A stretch of DNA of 64,000 nucleotides from an uncultured Bacteroidales bacterium (lineage in GTDB: Bacteria > Bacteroidota > Bacteroidia > Bacteroidales > Bacteroidaceae). Below the pieces are notes generated by a model. The model saw only the letters and a program-made list of their open reading frames with translations, had not been told where the DNA came from and ran no database searches. Position 1 is the stretch's first letter. Every line of letters starts with the position of its first letter. The translations under genes were made by a program, and so were the position numbers. Positions 56,082 to 64,000 of this stretch are shown here, piece after piece. Location: NCBI GenBank assembly GCA_902763885.1, contig CACWTU010000009.1, positions 1 to 64,000 of the forward strand. Reading direction: 5' to 3'.

Positions 56082-56717
56082 TCAGTAAAATAGTTTTTCG
56101 TGTTTTATTGTGGTGGCGGGACCGTGCCCTGTATATGCTATGGTCTCCTCAGGCATGGTGAGCAGCTTGGTGCGGATTCCTTTCATCAGTGCCTGGTGGT
56201 CACCGTCAGGGAAATCGGTACGGCCGTAGCTGCCCTGGAAAATCACATCGCCCGTAAATATGCATTTCTGCTCCTTGTTCCAGAATACCAGGCTTCCGGG
56301 AGAGTGTCCGGGAATATGCAGCACATGCAGTGTGGTATGCCCGAAACTGACCGTATCACCCTCATTGAGCACGTTCTCCGGCTCTATGGGATTGACATGT
56401 CCGTTATATTTGATTCCGAATACCGCCATCCGGGCATCAATGGTCCTGATCCAAGGCATATCCAGATCATTGGCCTTTGCCTTTATGCCGTATGTGTCCT
56501 CTACAAAGGAGTTGCCAAAGACGTGGTCAAAATGCAGATGGGTATTGAGCAGAAGCTTTACCTGCAGATTGTTATCGCGGATGAATGCAGCCAGCTTATC
56601 GGTCTCACCCGGAAAGTAACAGCCCGGGTCAATGATAGCCGCCTCATTGGTCTCATCCCATATGACGTAGGTGTTGACCGGCAGGAAGTTGAACTCAAAG
56701 CATTTGACCTGCATCAT
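56082..56717 (-). CDS. metallo-beta-lactamase-fold hydrolase (glyoxalase II-like)
   Basis: This 211-residue cytoplasmic protein has the zinc-binding HLHFDHVFG motif (THxHxDH type) near 60, further metal ligands GHSPGSLVF near 140 and TGDVIF near 155, and the final GHGPATTI near 200. It resembles the YcbL/glyoxalase II group, which hydrolyse thioesters such as S-lactoylglutathione; the actual substrate is not evident. Its ATG overlaps the rsmG stop (ATGATGA). Confidence 0.88.
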   Translation of the reverse strand: MMQVKCFEFNFLPVNTYVIWDETNEAAIIDPGCYFPGETDKLAAFIRDNNLQVKLLLNTHLHFDHVFGNSFVEDTYGIKAKANDLDMPWIRTIDARMAVFGIKYNGHVNPIEPENVLNEGDTVSFGHTTLHVLHIPGHSPGSLVFWNKEQKCIFTGDVIFQGSYGRTDFPDGDHQALMKGIRTKLLTMPEETIAYTGHGPATTIKHEKLFY

Positions 56718-57337
56718 ATCTGCACGTAAACGGTTTTCTTGTCCTTAAAGAACTCCTCAGTGAAGTATTTGCTTATCTCTGTAATCTCTGCCACTTTCCT
56801 GAATTTGGCTGTCTCTGCACCCAAATCGCCGCCTTTGAGGCAGATGACGCCGTTGGGGTAGGCGTTGCGCTGTGTCTTGCGGTCAAGCAGGCGACCGGCC
56901 ACAGAGCAGAGGTCTGGCAGGGGCATGACACCGCGTGACAGTATGAACTCATATTTGTCCTTGTCATCCTCTGCGCGCTCGTGGCGGCAGATTACGTTCT
57001 TGAGTCCTATTTGCGCAGCGATATCCTGGGCTACACGCACCTTCTTGCCTATGCTGTCTATCAGGGTGAAACTGCACTGCGGGAACAGAATGGCCAAAGG
57101 TATGCCAGGCAGTCCACCGCCTGTACCTACATCAGTTAGACGCGTGCCATCAGCAAAATTTATCACCTTGGCAATGGCAAGTGAGTGTAGGATATGATGC
57201 TCATACAGATTGTCAATATCCTTGCGGGATATGACGTTTATCTTGCTGTTCCAGTCTGTATAAAGCGGACCGAGAGCCTCCAGTTGCTCGTACTGAAGGC
57301 TCGTCAGGTCCGTGAAATATTTCCTTATCAGATCCAT
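56714..57337 (-). CDS. rsmG: 16S rRNA (guanine-527-N7) methyltransferase RsmG
   Basis: This protein has 207 residues from ATG 57337, which overlaps the stop of the preceding SIMPL gene (TAATG); the longer frame to 57388 is an artefact of that overlap. SAM-binding fold: LTDVGTGGGLPGIPLAI near 70, FTLIDSIGKKVRV near 95, and SRGVMPLPDL near 135. The N-terminal INVISRKDIDNLYEHHILHS segment is diagnostic. It modifies G527 in the decoding region; loss gives low-level streptomycin resistance. A translation gene inside an envelope operon is unusual but coupled by overlaps. Confidence 0.96.
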   Translation of the reverse strand: MDLIRKYFTDLTSLQYEQLEALGPLYTDWNSKINVISRKDIDNLYEHHILHSLAIAKVINFADGTRLTDVGTGGGLPGIPLAILFPQCSFTLIDSIGKKVRVAQDIAAQIGLKNVICRHERAEDDKDKYEFILSRGVMPLPDLCSVAGRLLDRKTQRNAYPNGVICLKGGDLGAETAKFRKVAEITEISKYFTEEFFKDKKTVYVQI

Positions 57338-58020
57338 TACTTGAGATAGTAAGTAACTGATGTAACCACTCTTACGTTCTTTATCCAAGGAGTATTGGAG
57401 TCACGGTCATAGATAGAGAACTGGCCCTGTGATGCAGTCTGTATCTTACCCAGCTTTGAGCCTGAGTCATCGGCAAACTTCTGGGCAACCTCACGTGCGT
57501 TACGGGTAGCCACCTCAACCATCTGCGGTTTGAGCTCATTCAGACCGTTGAAGTCATACTGTGTCTGGTGCTCATAGTCACTGCCGCTTATGGCGATGCC
57601 TTTCTTGAGCAGGTCTCCCTGTTTGAGGATAAGCTGACGCACAAGCTCCACATTGCTTGAACTGACGGTTACAACCTGCTGCATCTGATAGCGGTATGCA
57701 ATGTACTCATTGGAGTAACGGTTGGCGTTACGGTCATAAACGGTGGGAGCGGCTATGCTGATCTCGCTCTCCTGAATGCCGCCATCCTTGAGGAACTTTA
57801 CAATCTCCTTGCTCTTGTTGTCCATTGAAGAGTAGAGCTTGATAAGGTCATTATCTACGTCCTGAATTACTAATGGCCAGATAACATGATCGGCCATAAC
57901 CTCCTGTGTGGCAAGACCTTTAACGTTTACAACGCGCTTGGTTCCTGTGAATTTGTTCACAGACAGGATAATGCAGACACCAAGTGCCAGCAATCCTAAA
58001 AAATTACCTGAACTTTTCAT
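57337..58020 (-). CDS. SIMPL (DUF541) domain protein
   Basis: This 227-residue protein has one N-terminal membrane helix or uncleaved signal (FLGLLALGVCIILSV), then the SIMPL domain: VNVKGLATQEVMADHVIWPL near 31, FLKDGGIQESEISIAAPTV near 75 and a C-terminal RVVTSVTYYLK strand. Members are periplasmic, lipid- or stress-linked proteins of poorly known role. It overlaps the GT87 gene by 4 bp. Confidence 0.87.
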   Translation of the reverse strand: MKSSGNFLGLLALGVCIILSVNKFTGTKRVVNVKGLATQEVMADHVIWPLVIQDVDNDLIKLYSSMDNKSKEIVKFLKDGGIQESEISIAAPTVYDRNANRYSNEYIAYRYQMQQVVTVSSSNVELVRQLILKQGDLLKKGIAISGSDYEHQTQYDFNGLNELKPQMVEVATRNAREVAQKFADDSGSKLGKIQTASQGQFSIYDRDSNTPWIKNVRVVTSVTYYLK

Positions 58021-59162
58021 AATGACTGTTTGTTTTTAATTGTTCTCCAAATCATTGTAATCCAAACTATTGTATAACTGTACACATTGAAAAACAGTGT
58101 GTTGTTTATCAGTCTGTGAACGCTGGAAGGACAAAGCACATCTGTAGGGATGATGCTGAACAGTACGAATACAATCCAGAACATGATTGTATCAAACAGA
58201 GTATGCCTCTTCCAGGTGTACCAGCACATCATGTATCCTGACAGGGCTATAACGTATGTATGCGGCTCAGATGCCTCACTGAACAGGATTATATAACCCA
58301 TGAGTACTCCCAATACCTGCACGCGGAAATCAAGTTCATTCCAGCGGTTCTTAAGCGCAAAGAACATTGCAATTAGCAATACCATGACCGATGCCTGGAA
58401 GATGCGCATGTAGGGTAGCACGCCTGGTATTGCAAATACTATTGAAGGATATGTTCCTGTAGTGTCGTGATGACTGCCCAATGCGTTGAACCAGTCCATA
58501 TACCATGGGATCAGTCCGTCAAAACCGGTTTGCAATACCGGCAGCAGGAGCAGTCCCAGGCCGCACAGCGCTGCATAACCAACATTGCGCCAGAACTTAG
58601 GATAGCATAACAGAAGTCCGAGTTCTACAATACCGTATATTTTAGTGGTAGCTGAAATCATTATGAGCAGTACAGCCCAGAACGGCTTGTCCTTTTCAAG
58701 CAGTATGAATGCCCAAAGGAAAATGTAGCACACAACCACGTTATACTGGAAACAGAACAGACTCTCTACAATGATAAGTGTAAGATACAGAGCTATTTGT
58801 ACTGATTTGTCCTTAAGACGCCCTGGCAGGTTCCTGATAGCCAGGAACAGCAGGGTATAGTTCATGAAGTTCCAAAGGATACCGCTTATCCAACGTGGCA
58901 GGAATGCGAACGGGGTAAACAGCACATTGAACACCGGCGAGTAGATGAAGAACCGGCCGTGGTGTATCTCCACGTATTCCTGGGTATAGGCCGATATGTG
59001 CTGCCAGAACAACTGGGTGGCATGACGGAAATCTACCAGATTCTCTGCACGGCCGCGTGCCAGCTCAATGCAGGTGGCAGCCATACCCAATACCAATCCT
59101 ATGAGATATACGTTTCTTGGATTGGTAAAGAATAGCTTGAATTTATTTGCGTTATTGTTCAT
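58017..59162 (-). CDS. GT87-family membrane glycosyltransferase
   Basis: This 381-residue protein has about ten membrane helices. The opening loop after helix 1 contains VDFRHATQLFWQHISAY (conserved Asp) and HHGRFFIYSPVFNVLFTPFA, the YxPxxxxxxxPF pattern typical of GT87 (DUF2029) polyprenol-sugar-dependent transferases. It adds a sugar outside the inner membrane, possibly from a polyprenyl-phosphate donor like the one made by the GtrB-like enzyme at 60184. It follows the deacetylase by 12 bp. Confidence 0.82.
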   Translation of the reverse strand: MNNNANKFKLFFTNPRNVYLIGLVLGMAATCIELARGRAENLVDFRHATQLFWQHISAYTQEYVEIHHGRFFIYSPVFNVLFTPFAFLPRWISGILWNFMNYTLLFLAIRNLPGRLKDKSVQIALYLTLIIVESLFCFQYNVVVCYIFLWAFILLEKDKPFWAVLLIMISATTKIYGIVELGLLLCYPKFWRNVGYAALCGLGLLLLPVLQTGFDGLIPWYMDWFNALGSHHDTTGTYPSIVFAIPGVLPYMRIFQASVMVLLIAMFFALKNRWNELDFRVQVLGVLMGYIILFSEASEPHTYVIALSGYMMCWYTWKRHTLFDTIMFWIVFVLFSIIPTDVLCPSSVHRLINNTLFFNVYSYTIVWITMIWRTIKNKQSL

Positions 59163-59174
59163 TATATCAATTGT

Positions 59175-59969
59175 TTATGCTTCTTGTTTTAAAGTGTGTG
59201 CGGCGGCCAGTTCACTGTATGTGACAAACTTTACACCACGTTTCTTGAAGTCCATTATAACCTCGCGCAGCCTGCAGTACATACCGTTACCGGCATTGTT
59301 CCTTATTATGAACGGCATCTTGAACTCAGGGTGCTCACCAAGCGGGTAGAACTCCCACGGATGGAAGTATGTGTTGAAATAGCCATCGTGATTAAGTATG
59401 CGTCTGGCCAGTTTCATGTAGTACCAAAGCGGGAAGTTATGCAGCGCCAGCCAGAACATGGGGATGCGTAACAACGGTGAAACCGATGCCGGAATCTGGA
59501 TTATCCCATCCTCTGTGAACATGGTCCTGGGGGTGGAAAAGTGCATGTATCGGCCCGGAATGAAACATGGGTTGAGCGATGCATTATACACGTAACCGTT
59601 TCTCTTGAGTTCTGCAAGGTCAAGCGGGAACATACGCGGCTGGCGGTATCCCTTGATTACAAGTCCGGTCTGTGATTCAAGGATGCGCTTGCTGTCTGCC
59701 AGGTCCGTAGGCTTGGGCTCCCAGTGGTCACAACCGTGTGCCGCCACCTCATGTCCCTCTGCAATTATGCGTTTTATGACATCAGGGGCATTCTGCGCAA
59801 AGTTTGATGTACAGAAAAAAGTGCCCTTGACACCGCACTCCTTGAGACAATCCAGGATTCGGTTGGTACCATAAACCGATACTTCCATGCCCTCCTTCAA
59901 TGTATCCCATTCAACACCATGCTCACGGGGTACATCGAACTCCTCTGTGTCAAAACTCAGTGCAATCAT
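59175..59969 (-). CDS. polysaccharide deacetylase (NodB domain)
   Basis: This 264-residue protein starts directly with the NodB core: ALSFDTEEFD (motif 1 with DTE in place of DDG), TFFCTSNFAQNAPDVI near 50, AAHGCDHWEP (His pair, motif 2) near 77, and GYRQPRMFPLD (Arg motif) near 110. It also has the late FHPWEFYPLG block found in DUF3473-type deacetylases of exopolysaccharide loci. It likely removes N-acetyl groups from an envelope glycan or its precursor; it has no signal peptide. It is the first gene of the operon, with a TATCTTTG promoter box 9 bp before the start codon. Confidence 0.88.
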   Translation of the reverse strand: MIALSFDTEEFDVPREHGVEWDTLKEGMEVSVYGTNRILDCLKECGVKGTFFCTSNFAQNAPDVIKRIIAEGHEVAAHGCDHWEPKPTDLADSKRILESQTGLVIKGYRQPRMFPLDLAELKRNGYVYNASLNPCFIPGRYMHFSTPRTMFTEDGIIQIPASVSPLLRIPMFWLALHNFPLWYYMKLARRILNHDGYFNTYFHPWEFYPLGEHPEFKMPFIIRNNAGNGMYCRLREVIMDFKKRGVKFVTYSELAAAHTLKQEA

Positions 59970-59977
59970 ATTAGGTA

Positions 59978-59985
59978 CAAAGATA
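59978..59985 (-). promoter_or_regulatory. -7 promoter box of the deacetylase-DUF1573 operon
   Basis: TATCTTTG on the minus strand (59985-59978), with T-rich sequence at the -33 distance. The leader would be only about 5 nt. Confidence 0.45.
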
Positions 59986-59986
59986 A

Positions 59987-60143
59987 TGCAAGCCGAGAGG
60001 AGAAAAAAGAAACTTGTTTATTTTTTATCCCGAGGCGCAGCTTATCTTGGACCGAAGGTCAAAGATTCAAGCCGAGAGGAGAAAAAAGAAACTTGTTTTT
60101 TTTTTATCCCGAGGCGCAGCTTATCTTCAATCGAAGATTAAAG
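59987..60143 (+). repeat. 79-bp tandem repeat carrying the GCCGAGAG...GAGGCGCAGC element twice
   Basis: Unit 1 starts at 59989, unit 2 at 60068; they are nearly identical over 60 bp. Each starts CAAGCCGAGAGGAG, passes GAAACTTGTTT and a T/A tract, and ends CCCGAGGCGCAGCTTATCTT. A small hairpin follows in both: CTT-g-GACC-gaa-GGTC-a-AAG (60046-60064) and CTT-c-AATC-gaa-GATT-a-AAG (60125-60143). Two of its four inner pairs differ but stay paired, so the fold appears to be selected. It lies in the spacer between the deacetylase operon and the GtrB-like gene. Confidence 0.85.
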
Positions 60144-60158
60144 GTAATCTTTTTTTTA

Positions 60159-60166
60159 TAACTTCG
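60159..60166 (+). promoter_or_regulatory. near-consensus -7 box of the GtrB-like gene
   Basis: TAACTTCG (one mismatch to TAnnTTTG), 17 bp before ATG 60184, after a run of T. No -33 match. Tentative. Confidence 0.3.
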
Positions 60167-60183
60167 TCCCCAAAATGTAACCT

Positions 60184-61131
60184 ATGATTAGACTTGCTGT
60201 TGTATCACCATGTTACAATGAGGAGGAGATACTGGAGTTGTCGGCCGGAAAGCTCCTGGAGTTGCTTGACGTAATGGCAGCTGAGGGTAAAGTGTCATCT
60301 GACAGTTTTATCCTGTTTGTCAACGACGGCAGTAAGGATGCCACCTGGAGCATAATAGAAAGGCTTCACGCTAAGGATTCACGTGTTTGCGGCATTAGCC
60401 TGGCGCATAATGTGGGCCATCAGAACGCCATCATGGCCGGTATGATGACTGCACGTGATATGGTGGACTGTGTGGTCACTATCGATGCAGACCTTCAGGA
60501 TGACATCAAGTGTATTCCGCAGATGGTGGATCTGTATGCTCAGGGTAATGAGGTGGTTTATGGCGTCAAGGTGAGCCGTGAGGCTGACCCTGTGCTTAAA
60601 CGCTATACCGCCCAGGCATTCTATAAGTTACAGGAGTCAATGGGTGTGCAGACAGTCTATAATCATGCTGATTTCCGACTGATGGGAAAACGTGCCCTTG
60701 ACGGACTTGCACAATTTGAAGAGCGCAACATCTATCTGCGCGGCATAATACCTTTGATTGGTTACAAGAGCGCCACGGTTGATGACGTTATTTCCAACCG
60801 TGAAGCCGGAGAATCCAAATACACCCTGCGCAAGATGCTCAATCTTGCATTTGACGGCATAACCTCTTTTTCCATAAGGCCGATACAGATTATCACAATT
60901 ACGGGAACCGTAATGCTGATACTAGCTTTTGCAATGCTGATTTATGTGATTGTATCGCGCATTATGGGTCATTATGTGCCGGGCTGGAGTTCTCTGATGC
61001 TCTCCGTATGGTTCATAGGCAGTGTCCTAACTATCAGTATCGGCGTTGTAGGAACTTACATCGGCAAGATGTATATGGAAATCAAGCGCCGCCCACGCTA
61101 CATTGTAGATCAGTCACTTCTGCCCGAATAA
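60184..61131 (+). CDS. GtrB/ArnC-like polyprenyl-phosphate glycosyltransferase
   Basis: This 315-residue protein has an N-terminal GT2 domain with VVSPCYNEEEIL, FVNDGSKDATW near 45, AHNVGHQNAIMAG near 80 and TIDADLQDD (metal DxD) near 100. Two C-terminal membrane helices follow (about 235-258 and 270-295), a layout typical of enzymes that load a sugar on undecaprenyl phosphate. The neighbouring GtrA-like flippase on the other strand completes the usual pair. The tail ends 7 bp before a REPIN-like element. Confidence 0.92.
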   Translation: MIRLAVVSPCYNEEEILELSAGKLLELLDVMAAEGKVSSDSFILFVNDGSKDATWSIIERLHAKDSRVCGISLAHNVGHQNAIMAGMMTARDMVDCVVTIDADLQDDIKCIPQMVDLYAQGNEVVYGVKVSREADPVLKRYTAQAFYKLQESMGVQTVYNHADFRLMGKRALDGLAQFEERNIYLRGIIPLIGYKSATVDDVISNREAGESKYTLRKMLNLAFDGITSFSIRPIQIITITGTVMLILAFAMLIYVIVSRIMGHYVPGWSSLMLSVWFIGSVLTISIGVVGTYIGKMYMEIKRRPRYIVDQSLLPE

Positions 61132-61138
61132 TATCATT

Positions 61139-61234
61139 GGGGCACAAAGGGGACGGTTCTTTTTGTGCCCCTAATTATTGCTCTAGAAGGTGTTGTAGAG
61201 AGGGGCACAAAAAGAACCGTCCCCTTTGTGCCCC
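61139..61234. repeat. REPIN-like doublet palindrome, copy 3
   Basis: 34-nt arms 61139-61172 and 61201-61234 are perfect inverted copies, identical to copies 1 and 2; the spacer is 28 nt and unrelated. It lies between the stops of the GtrB-like and GtrA-like genes. Confidence 0.93.
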
Positions 61235-61245
61235 AACACGATGGT

Positions 61246-61647
61246 TTACTTTTTCTTGAACACGAAGTTGAGGATTGTGTATTGCACCAGCATGGCCACC
61301 AGCATCACTACTATTGGCGCGATGAGTTCATGCATACCCATCCACAGGAATACGTTGAGCAGTACCATGTGGAGCAGGAAATTCACGGCATGACTGCCGG
61401 CAAATCCCACAAAACGGCCCCAGGAGGGTGATGAGCGGAATGTAAAGTAACTGGTGGCTATAAAGTTGCAGATGAAAGCCAGAATATAGCCAGTGGCGTA
61501 TGCCAGGTTGTGTCCGGCGCCAAGCCTTAACAACACATAATATATTCCGTAGTGGATGCCTGCTGCCACCGTTCCCACTATACAGAACCTGATAAATTGT
61601 TTTATCTGGTCTCTGTTCTTATTGATGAGTTCCTTGATCTTTTCCAT
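61246..61647 (-). CDS. GtrA-family membrane protein
   Basis: This protein has 133 residues from ATG 61647 (MEKIKELINKNRDQ); the frame is open to 61737 but the added 30 residues are not family-like. The core QFIRFCIVGTVAAGIHYGIYY (first helix), YILAFICNFIATSYFTF (second and third) and four helices in all fit GtrA, a small protein thought to flip polyprenyl-phosphate sugars. It converges with the GtrB-like gene. A TAAATTTG box lies just 9 bp upstream of the ATG. Confidence 0.9.
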   Translation of the reverse strand: MEKIKELINKNRDQIKQFIRFCIVGTVAAGIHYGIYYVLLRLGAGHNLAYATGYILAFICNFIATSYFTFRSSPSWGRFVGFAGSHAVNFLLHMVLLNVFLWMGMHELIAPIVVMLVAMLVQYTILNFVFKKK

Positions 61648-61655
61648 TCCCGATG

Positions 61656-61663
61656 CAAATTTA
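61656..61663 (-). promoter_or_regulatory. -7 box abutting the GtrA-like start
   Basis: TAAATTTG followed by C on the minus strand (61663-61656), ending 9 bp before ATG 61647. A TTCG lies 17 bp upstream instead of TTTG. Confidence 0.35.
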
Positions 61664-61684
61664 AAATAATCTTCATGGAACGAA

Positions 61685-61718
61685 TTTAAACAGATTCTAA
61701 GATTTGTTTTATTTTTGC
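61685..61718 (+). promoter_or_regulatory. promoter of the GH43 gene
   Basis: TTTA (61685-61688), 21 bp, TATTTTTGC (61710-61718). The -7 box is perfect and the -33 box has three of four matches. The leader of about 40 nt contains CTAACCTAATTACTAACTA. Confidence 0.65.
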
Positions 61719-61761
61719 GATAATCAATACGAATCATTAGGCTAACCTAATTACTAACTAT

Positions 61762-63900
61762 ATGATACATTTATTCCGTAAAACATTGTTTTGTGCCGCT
61801 GTCTTGACGGCATGTGTTGCAGCTCAGGCCCAGACACGTCACACATTCGCCAATCCGCTCGATGTAGTGGTGGGTAATGAACGCGCTGTACGTGGCGGTG
61901 AGCCCGTGGTCATCATCTTTGAGGATGATTATTTCCTGTTCGTGTCACACAGACGCGGATACTGGTATTCTCCCGATTTCCGCAACTGGACATATGTGGA
62001 TGCTCCCGGATATCCTGCCGGTGTGGTATCGGTGGTAGAGATGGACGGCAAACTGATAGGCTGCTCCATGAACAACCGCAACGTCTATCGCGCCATAGAC
62101 CCGCGCAAGGGCGAGTGGGAGAAGATAGGTGAACTAAGCAGTGACCGCTATGGTGACGCCAACATGTTTGTGGATGATGACGGCCGCCTGTATATGTATT
62201 TTGGCTGGTCACAGATTATGCCTTTCCAGGTAGTTGAGCTGGATAAGGAGACCTTCAAGGAGAAGGGTGAGCCCAAACCCCTGTTCTGGAGTGATATCAA
62301 GAACCATGGATTTGAGGTACGCAAGCCTGAGGATGTAATCTACTCCATATTCAACGGCCGCCGCGATTACGGCCCCGAGGAGCTGCCTTGGATAGAGGGT
62401 CCCTACATGATCAAGCATAACGGCAAGTACTATCTGCAGTACGCAGCCATCGGTCTTGAGTTTATCTCATATTCACACGGTATCTATGTGTCTGACAGTC
62501 CGATGGGTCCGTTTACTTATAGTGAGCACAACCCGCTTACCTTCAAGACAAGCGGATTCCAGGTAGGTGCTGGACACGGCAGCACGTTTCATGACAAGAA
62601 GGGTAACCTGTGGACCATCTGTATGATTCCCGCACAGTACGGTGAGGGTGGCCGTGGATCAGAACTGGCTATATATCCCACAGCTGTTGATAAGCAGGGC
62701 GTGATGTATTCCAACACTGCTCTTGGTGACTATCCGCAGTATTACCCCGATGAGCGCAAGGTGGGTGGAGTAGATAACTACGTTGACTGGAAACTGTTGT
62801 CAGTAAATAAGAAAGCCATTGTGTCTTCAACCTTTGAGAACTATGCTCCAAGCCAGGCTCTGGATGAGGATTTCAAGACCTGCTGGGTAGCAGCTACGGG
62901 CGATGCCGGCGAGTTCTTTACCGTTGACCTGGGTGACAAGGCTACCATCAATGCCATACAGCTCAACTGGGATCACATAGGTGCAGCACGTGCCGGTGGC
63001 GGCATGGGCGGATTCGGCGGTATGGGCGGCGGCAGAACGCAGCAGGCTCAGGCCGAGCAGCTCTATCAGTGCTATGAGGTGTTTGTATCGGACAATAACT
63101 CCAGTTGGACAAAGATTATCAGCAAGCCCCAGAACAAGATGGAACTCAAGCATGAGTACATTGAACTGGAAAAACCCGTAAGTGCACGTTATGTCAAGGT
63201 TGTCAATGTGGCTACGTATGACGGTGCCAAGTTCTCAATCAAGGATCTGCGTGTATTCGGTACCACACCAAATATGAAGACCCAGAAGGTAAAGAAGTTC
63301 ATGGCTGTACGCAATCCAGAGGACCGTCGTGAGGCCAACGTGATTTGGGAACCCGTGGCTGGTGCTGACGGCTATATCGTTCGCTACGGTATTGAGAAGA
63401 AGAAACTGTACAACAGCTACATAGTCTATGGCAAGAACGAACTCTATATGCATTCTCTGAACACTGCGCCTAACTATTACTTTGAGGTTGAGTCATTCAC
63501 AAGCGGACTGCCTAAGTATAATGAGAACCCGCGTGAGACCATCGGACTTGGTGCAGAGTTGCAGATTGCCAAGCGTGGCGGCGGTATGGGCGGCGGAGGA
63601 AATGCCGGCTATCGCCAGACTGCCGATACCAAGTACATCATGCTCAAGGAGAACGTAAAAGAGTACTGGTTTGAAGATATCGATGCCGGCAACTGGACTC
63701 TGAGCCACTCATACGGACCTGTCCTGTGGGCAGGTCAGCTTACTGATGCCGATGTCATCTCAACTCAGGCCAATCCCAAGCCAACCGTTACTGCCAAGCT
63801 CACATTGCTGGGCGAGGGAACCAACATTACCGGCACACTCCAAATGCAGGTTATCCCCGGCAAGGAAAAAGCCCGCATCAAAATTGTTGTAGAGAAATGA
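61762..63900 (+). CDS. GH43-like glycosidase with F5/8 type C (CBM32-like) domain and two Gly-rich tracts
   Basis: This 712-residue protein has a signal peptide (MIHLFRKTLFCAAVLTACVAAQAQ). Residues 28-330 form a five-bladed propeller: RGGEPVVIIFEDDYFLFVS near 44, YGDANMFVDDDGRLYMYFGW near 133 (middle Asp) and WIEGPYMIKHNGKYYLQY near 212 (general-acid Glu). At the catalytic base position, the family's Asp-Pro is Glu-Pro here (GGEP). Residues 345-515 are a discoidin-like domain, interrupted at about 411-427 by GGMGGFGGMGGG; a fibronectin-like domain (about 525-610) follows, and a second GGGMGGGG tract at about 605-617. It probably acts on arabinose- or xylose-containing glycans. Confidence 0.87.
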   Translation: MIHLFRKTLFCAAVLTACVAAQAQTRHTFANPLDVVVGNERAVRGGEPVVIIFEDDYFLFVSHRRGYWYSPDFRNWTYVDAPGYPAGVVSVVEMDGKLIGCSMNNRNVYRAIDPRKGEWEKIGELSSDRYGDANMFVDDDGRLYMYFGWSQIMPFQVVELDKETFKEKGEPKPLFWSDIKNHGFEVRKPEDVIYSIFNGRRDYGPEELPWIEGPYMIKHNGKYYLQYAAIGLEFISYSHGIYVSDSPMGPFTYSEHNPLTFKTSGFQVGAGHGSTFHDKKGNLWTICMIPAQYGEGGRGSELAIYPTAVDKQGVMYSNTALGDYPQYYPDERKVGGVDNYVDWKLLSVNKKAIVSSTFENYAPSQALDEDFKTCWVAATGDAGEFFTVDLGDKATINAIQLNWDHIGAARAGGGMGGFGGMGGGRTQQAQAEQLYQCYEVFVSDNNSSWTKIISKPQNKMELKHEYIELEKPVSARYVKVVNVATYDGAKFSIKDLRVFGTTPNMKTQKVKKFMAVRNPEDRREANVIWEPVAGADGYIVRYGIEKKKLYNSYIVYGKNELYMHSLNTAPNYYFEVESFTSGLPKYNENPRETIGLGAELQIAKRGGGMGGGGNAGYRQTADTKYIMLKENVKEYWFEDIDAGNWTLSHSYGPVLWAGQLTDADVISTQANPKPTVTAKLTLLGEGTNITGTLQMQVIPGKEKARIKIVVEK

Positions 63901-63918
63901 TACTGCTCCTAAGTGAGC

Positions 63919-63980
63919 AAAACTTTTTGGGGTATCGGTATCGTAGTTTCAGATACTGATACCCCAAAAAGTTTTCTTTA
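63919..63980 (+). terminator. terminator of the GH43 gene
   Basis: The arms 63919-63942 and 63952-63975 pair over 24 bp with one mismatch, and a C then T run follow. It starts 19 bp after the stop codon. The remaining 20 bp of the window show nothing recognisable. Confidence 0.88.
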
Positions 63981-64000
63981 AACAATGCACATTTTTTATG

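Noticed and set aside
59987-60143. CRISPR-like array
   Set aside because: Only two units, 79 bp period, no regular repeat-spacer structure and no cas genes in the window.

Overview
The window looks like a chromosomal segment of a member of the Bacteroidales, probably a gut or rumen Prevotella/Bacteroides relative. The evidence is: many genes preceded by the Bacteroidetes promoter signature (TAnnTTTG, in the best cases with a TTTG 19-21 bp upstream); an ATP synthase operon in the order atpD-atpC-membrane protein-atpB-E-F-H-A-G with a very short epsilon subunit; a TonB receptor/DUF4249 pair; and secreted arabinose- and galactose-releasing glycosidases. Species cannot be fixed from sequence alone.

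Layout. 1-9,655 is a surface-polysaccharide locus: tail of a probable export protein, a Wzz-like chain-length regulator, a UDP-GlcNAc 2-epimerase, a polymerase-like membrane protein, a LicD-type transferase, a flippase, three glycosyltransferases and a TupA-like ATP-grasp protein, with a divergent promoter pair at 7,831-7,908. 9,730-15,531 holds a secreted esterase, a CPA2 antiporter and a UvrD/PcrA helicase. 15,639-19,570 holds a DUF4249 lipoprotein, its TonB receptor and a four-gene tRNA cluster (Gly-Leu-Leu-Gly). 19,845-26,740 holds an amidohydrolase (MTA/SAH deaminase type), a hydrolase with a 70-residue Gly/Met insert, an OPT transporter, a glycosidase scar, a DUF418 protein and a Na+/Ca2+ exchanger. 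26,848-33,919 is the F1Fo ATP synthase operon, followed by a nucleoid-associated protein. 35,092-37,618 is an AT-rich accessory module (toxin-antitoxin-like pair plus a secreted beta-propeller). 37,783-44,839 is a minus-strand operon for plant-type glycans (esterase, GH127, GH2). 45,052-49,590 holds a TonB-type outer-membrane protein and an unknown membrane protein. 49,837-53,424 holds a CE6-GH51 fusion and an MgtC-like protein. 53,499-63,900 holds a histidine phosphatase, a six-gene minus-strand operon (deacetylase, GT87, SIMPL, RsmG, metallo-hydrolase, DUF1573), a GtrB/GtrA-like pair and a GH43 enzyme.

Three signals cut across the ordinary annotation. First, three near-identical 96-98 bp doublet palindromes (REPIN-like) sit between convergent genes, and a related inverted repeat lies in frame inside the helicase gene. 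Second, six Gly/Met/Phe-rich low-complexity segments or more occur in five unrelated exported proteins. Third, an element running GCCGAGAG...GAGGCGCAGC occurs once in the tRNA leader and twice in tandem (79 bp period) before a glycosyltransferase, where a small hairpin shows compensatory base changes. All functional statements are from reading the sequence; no database search was run.
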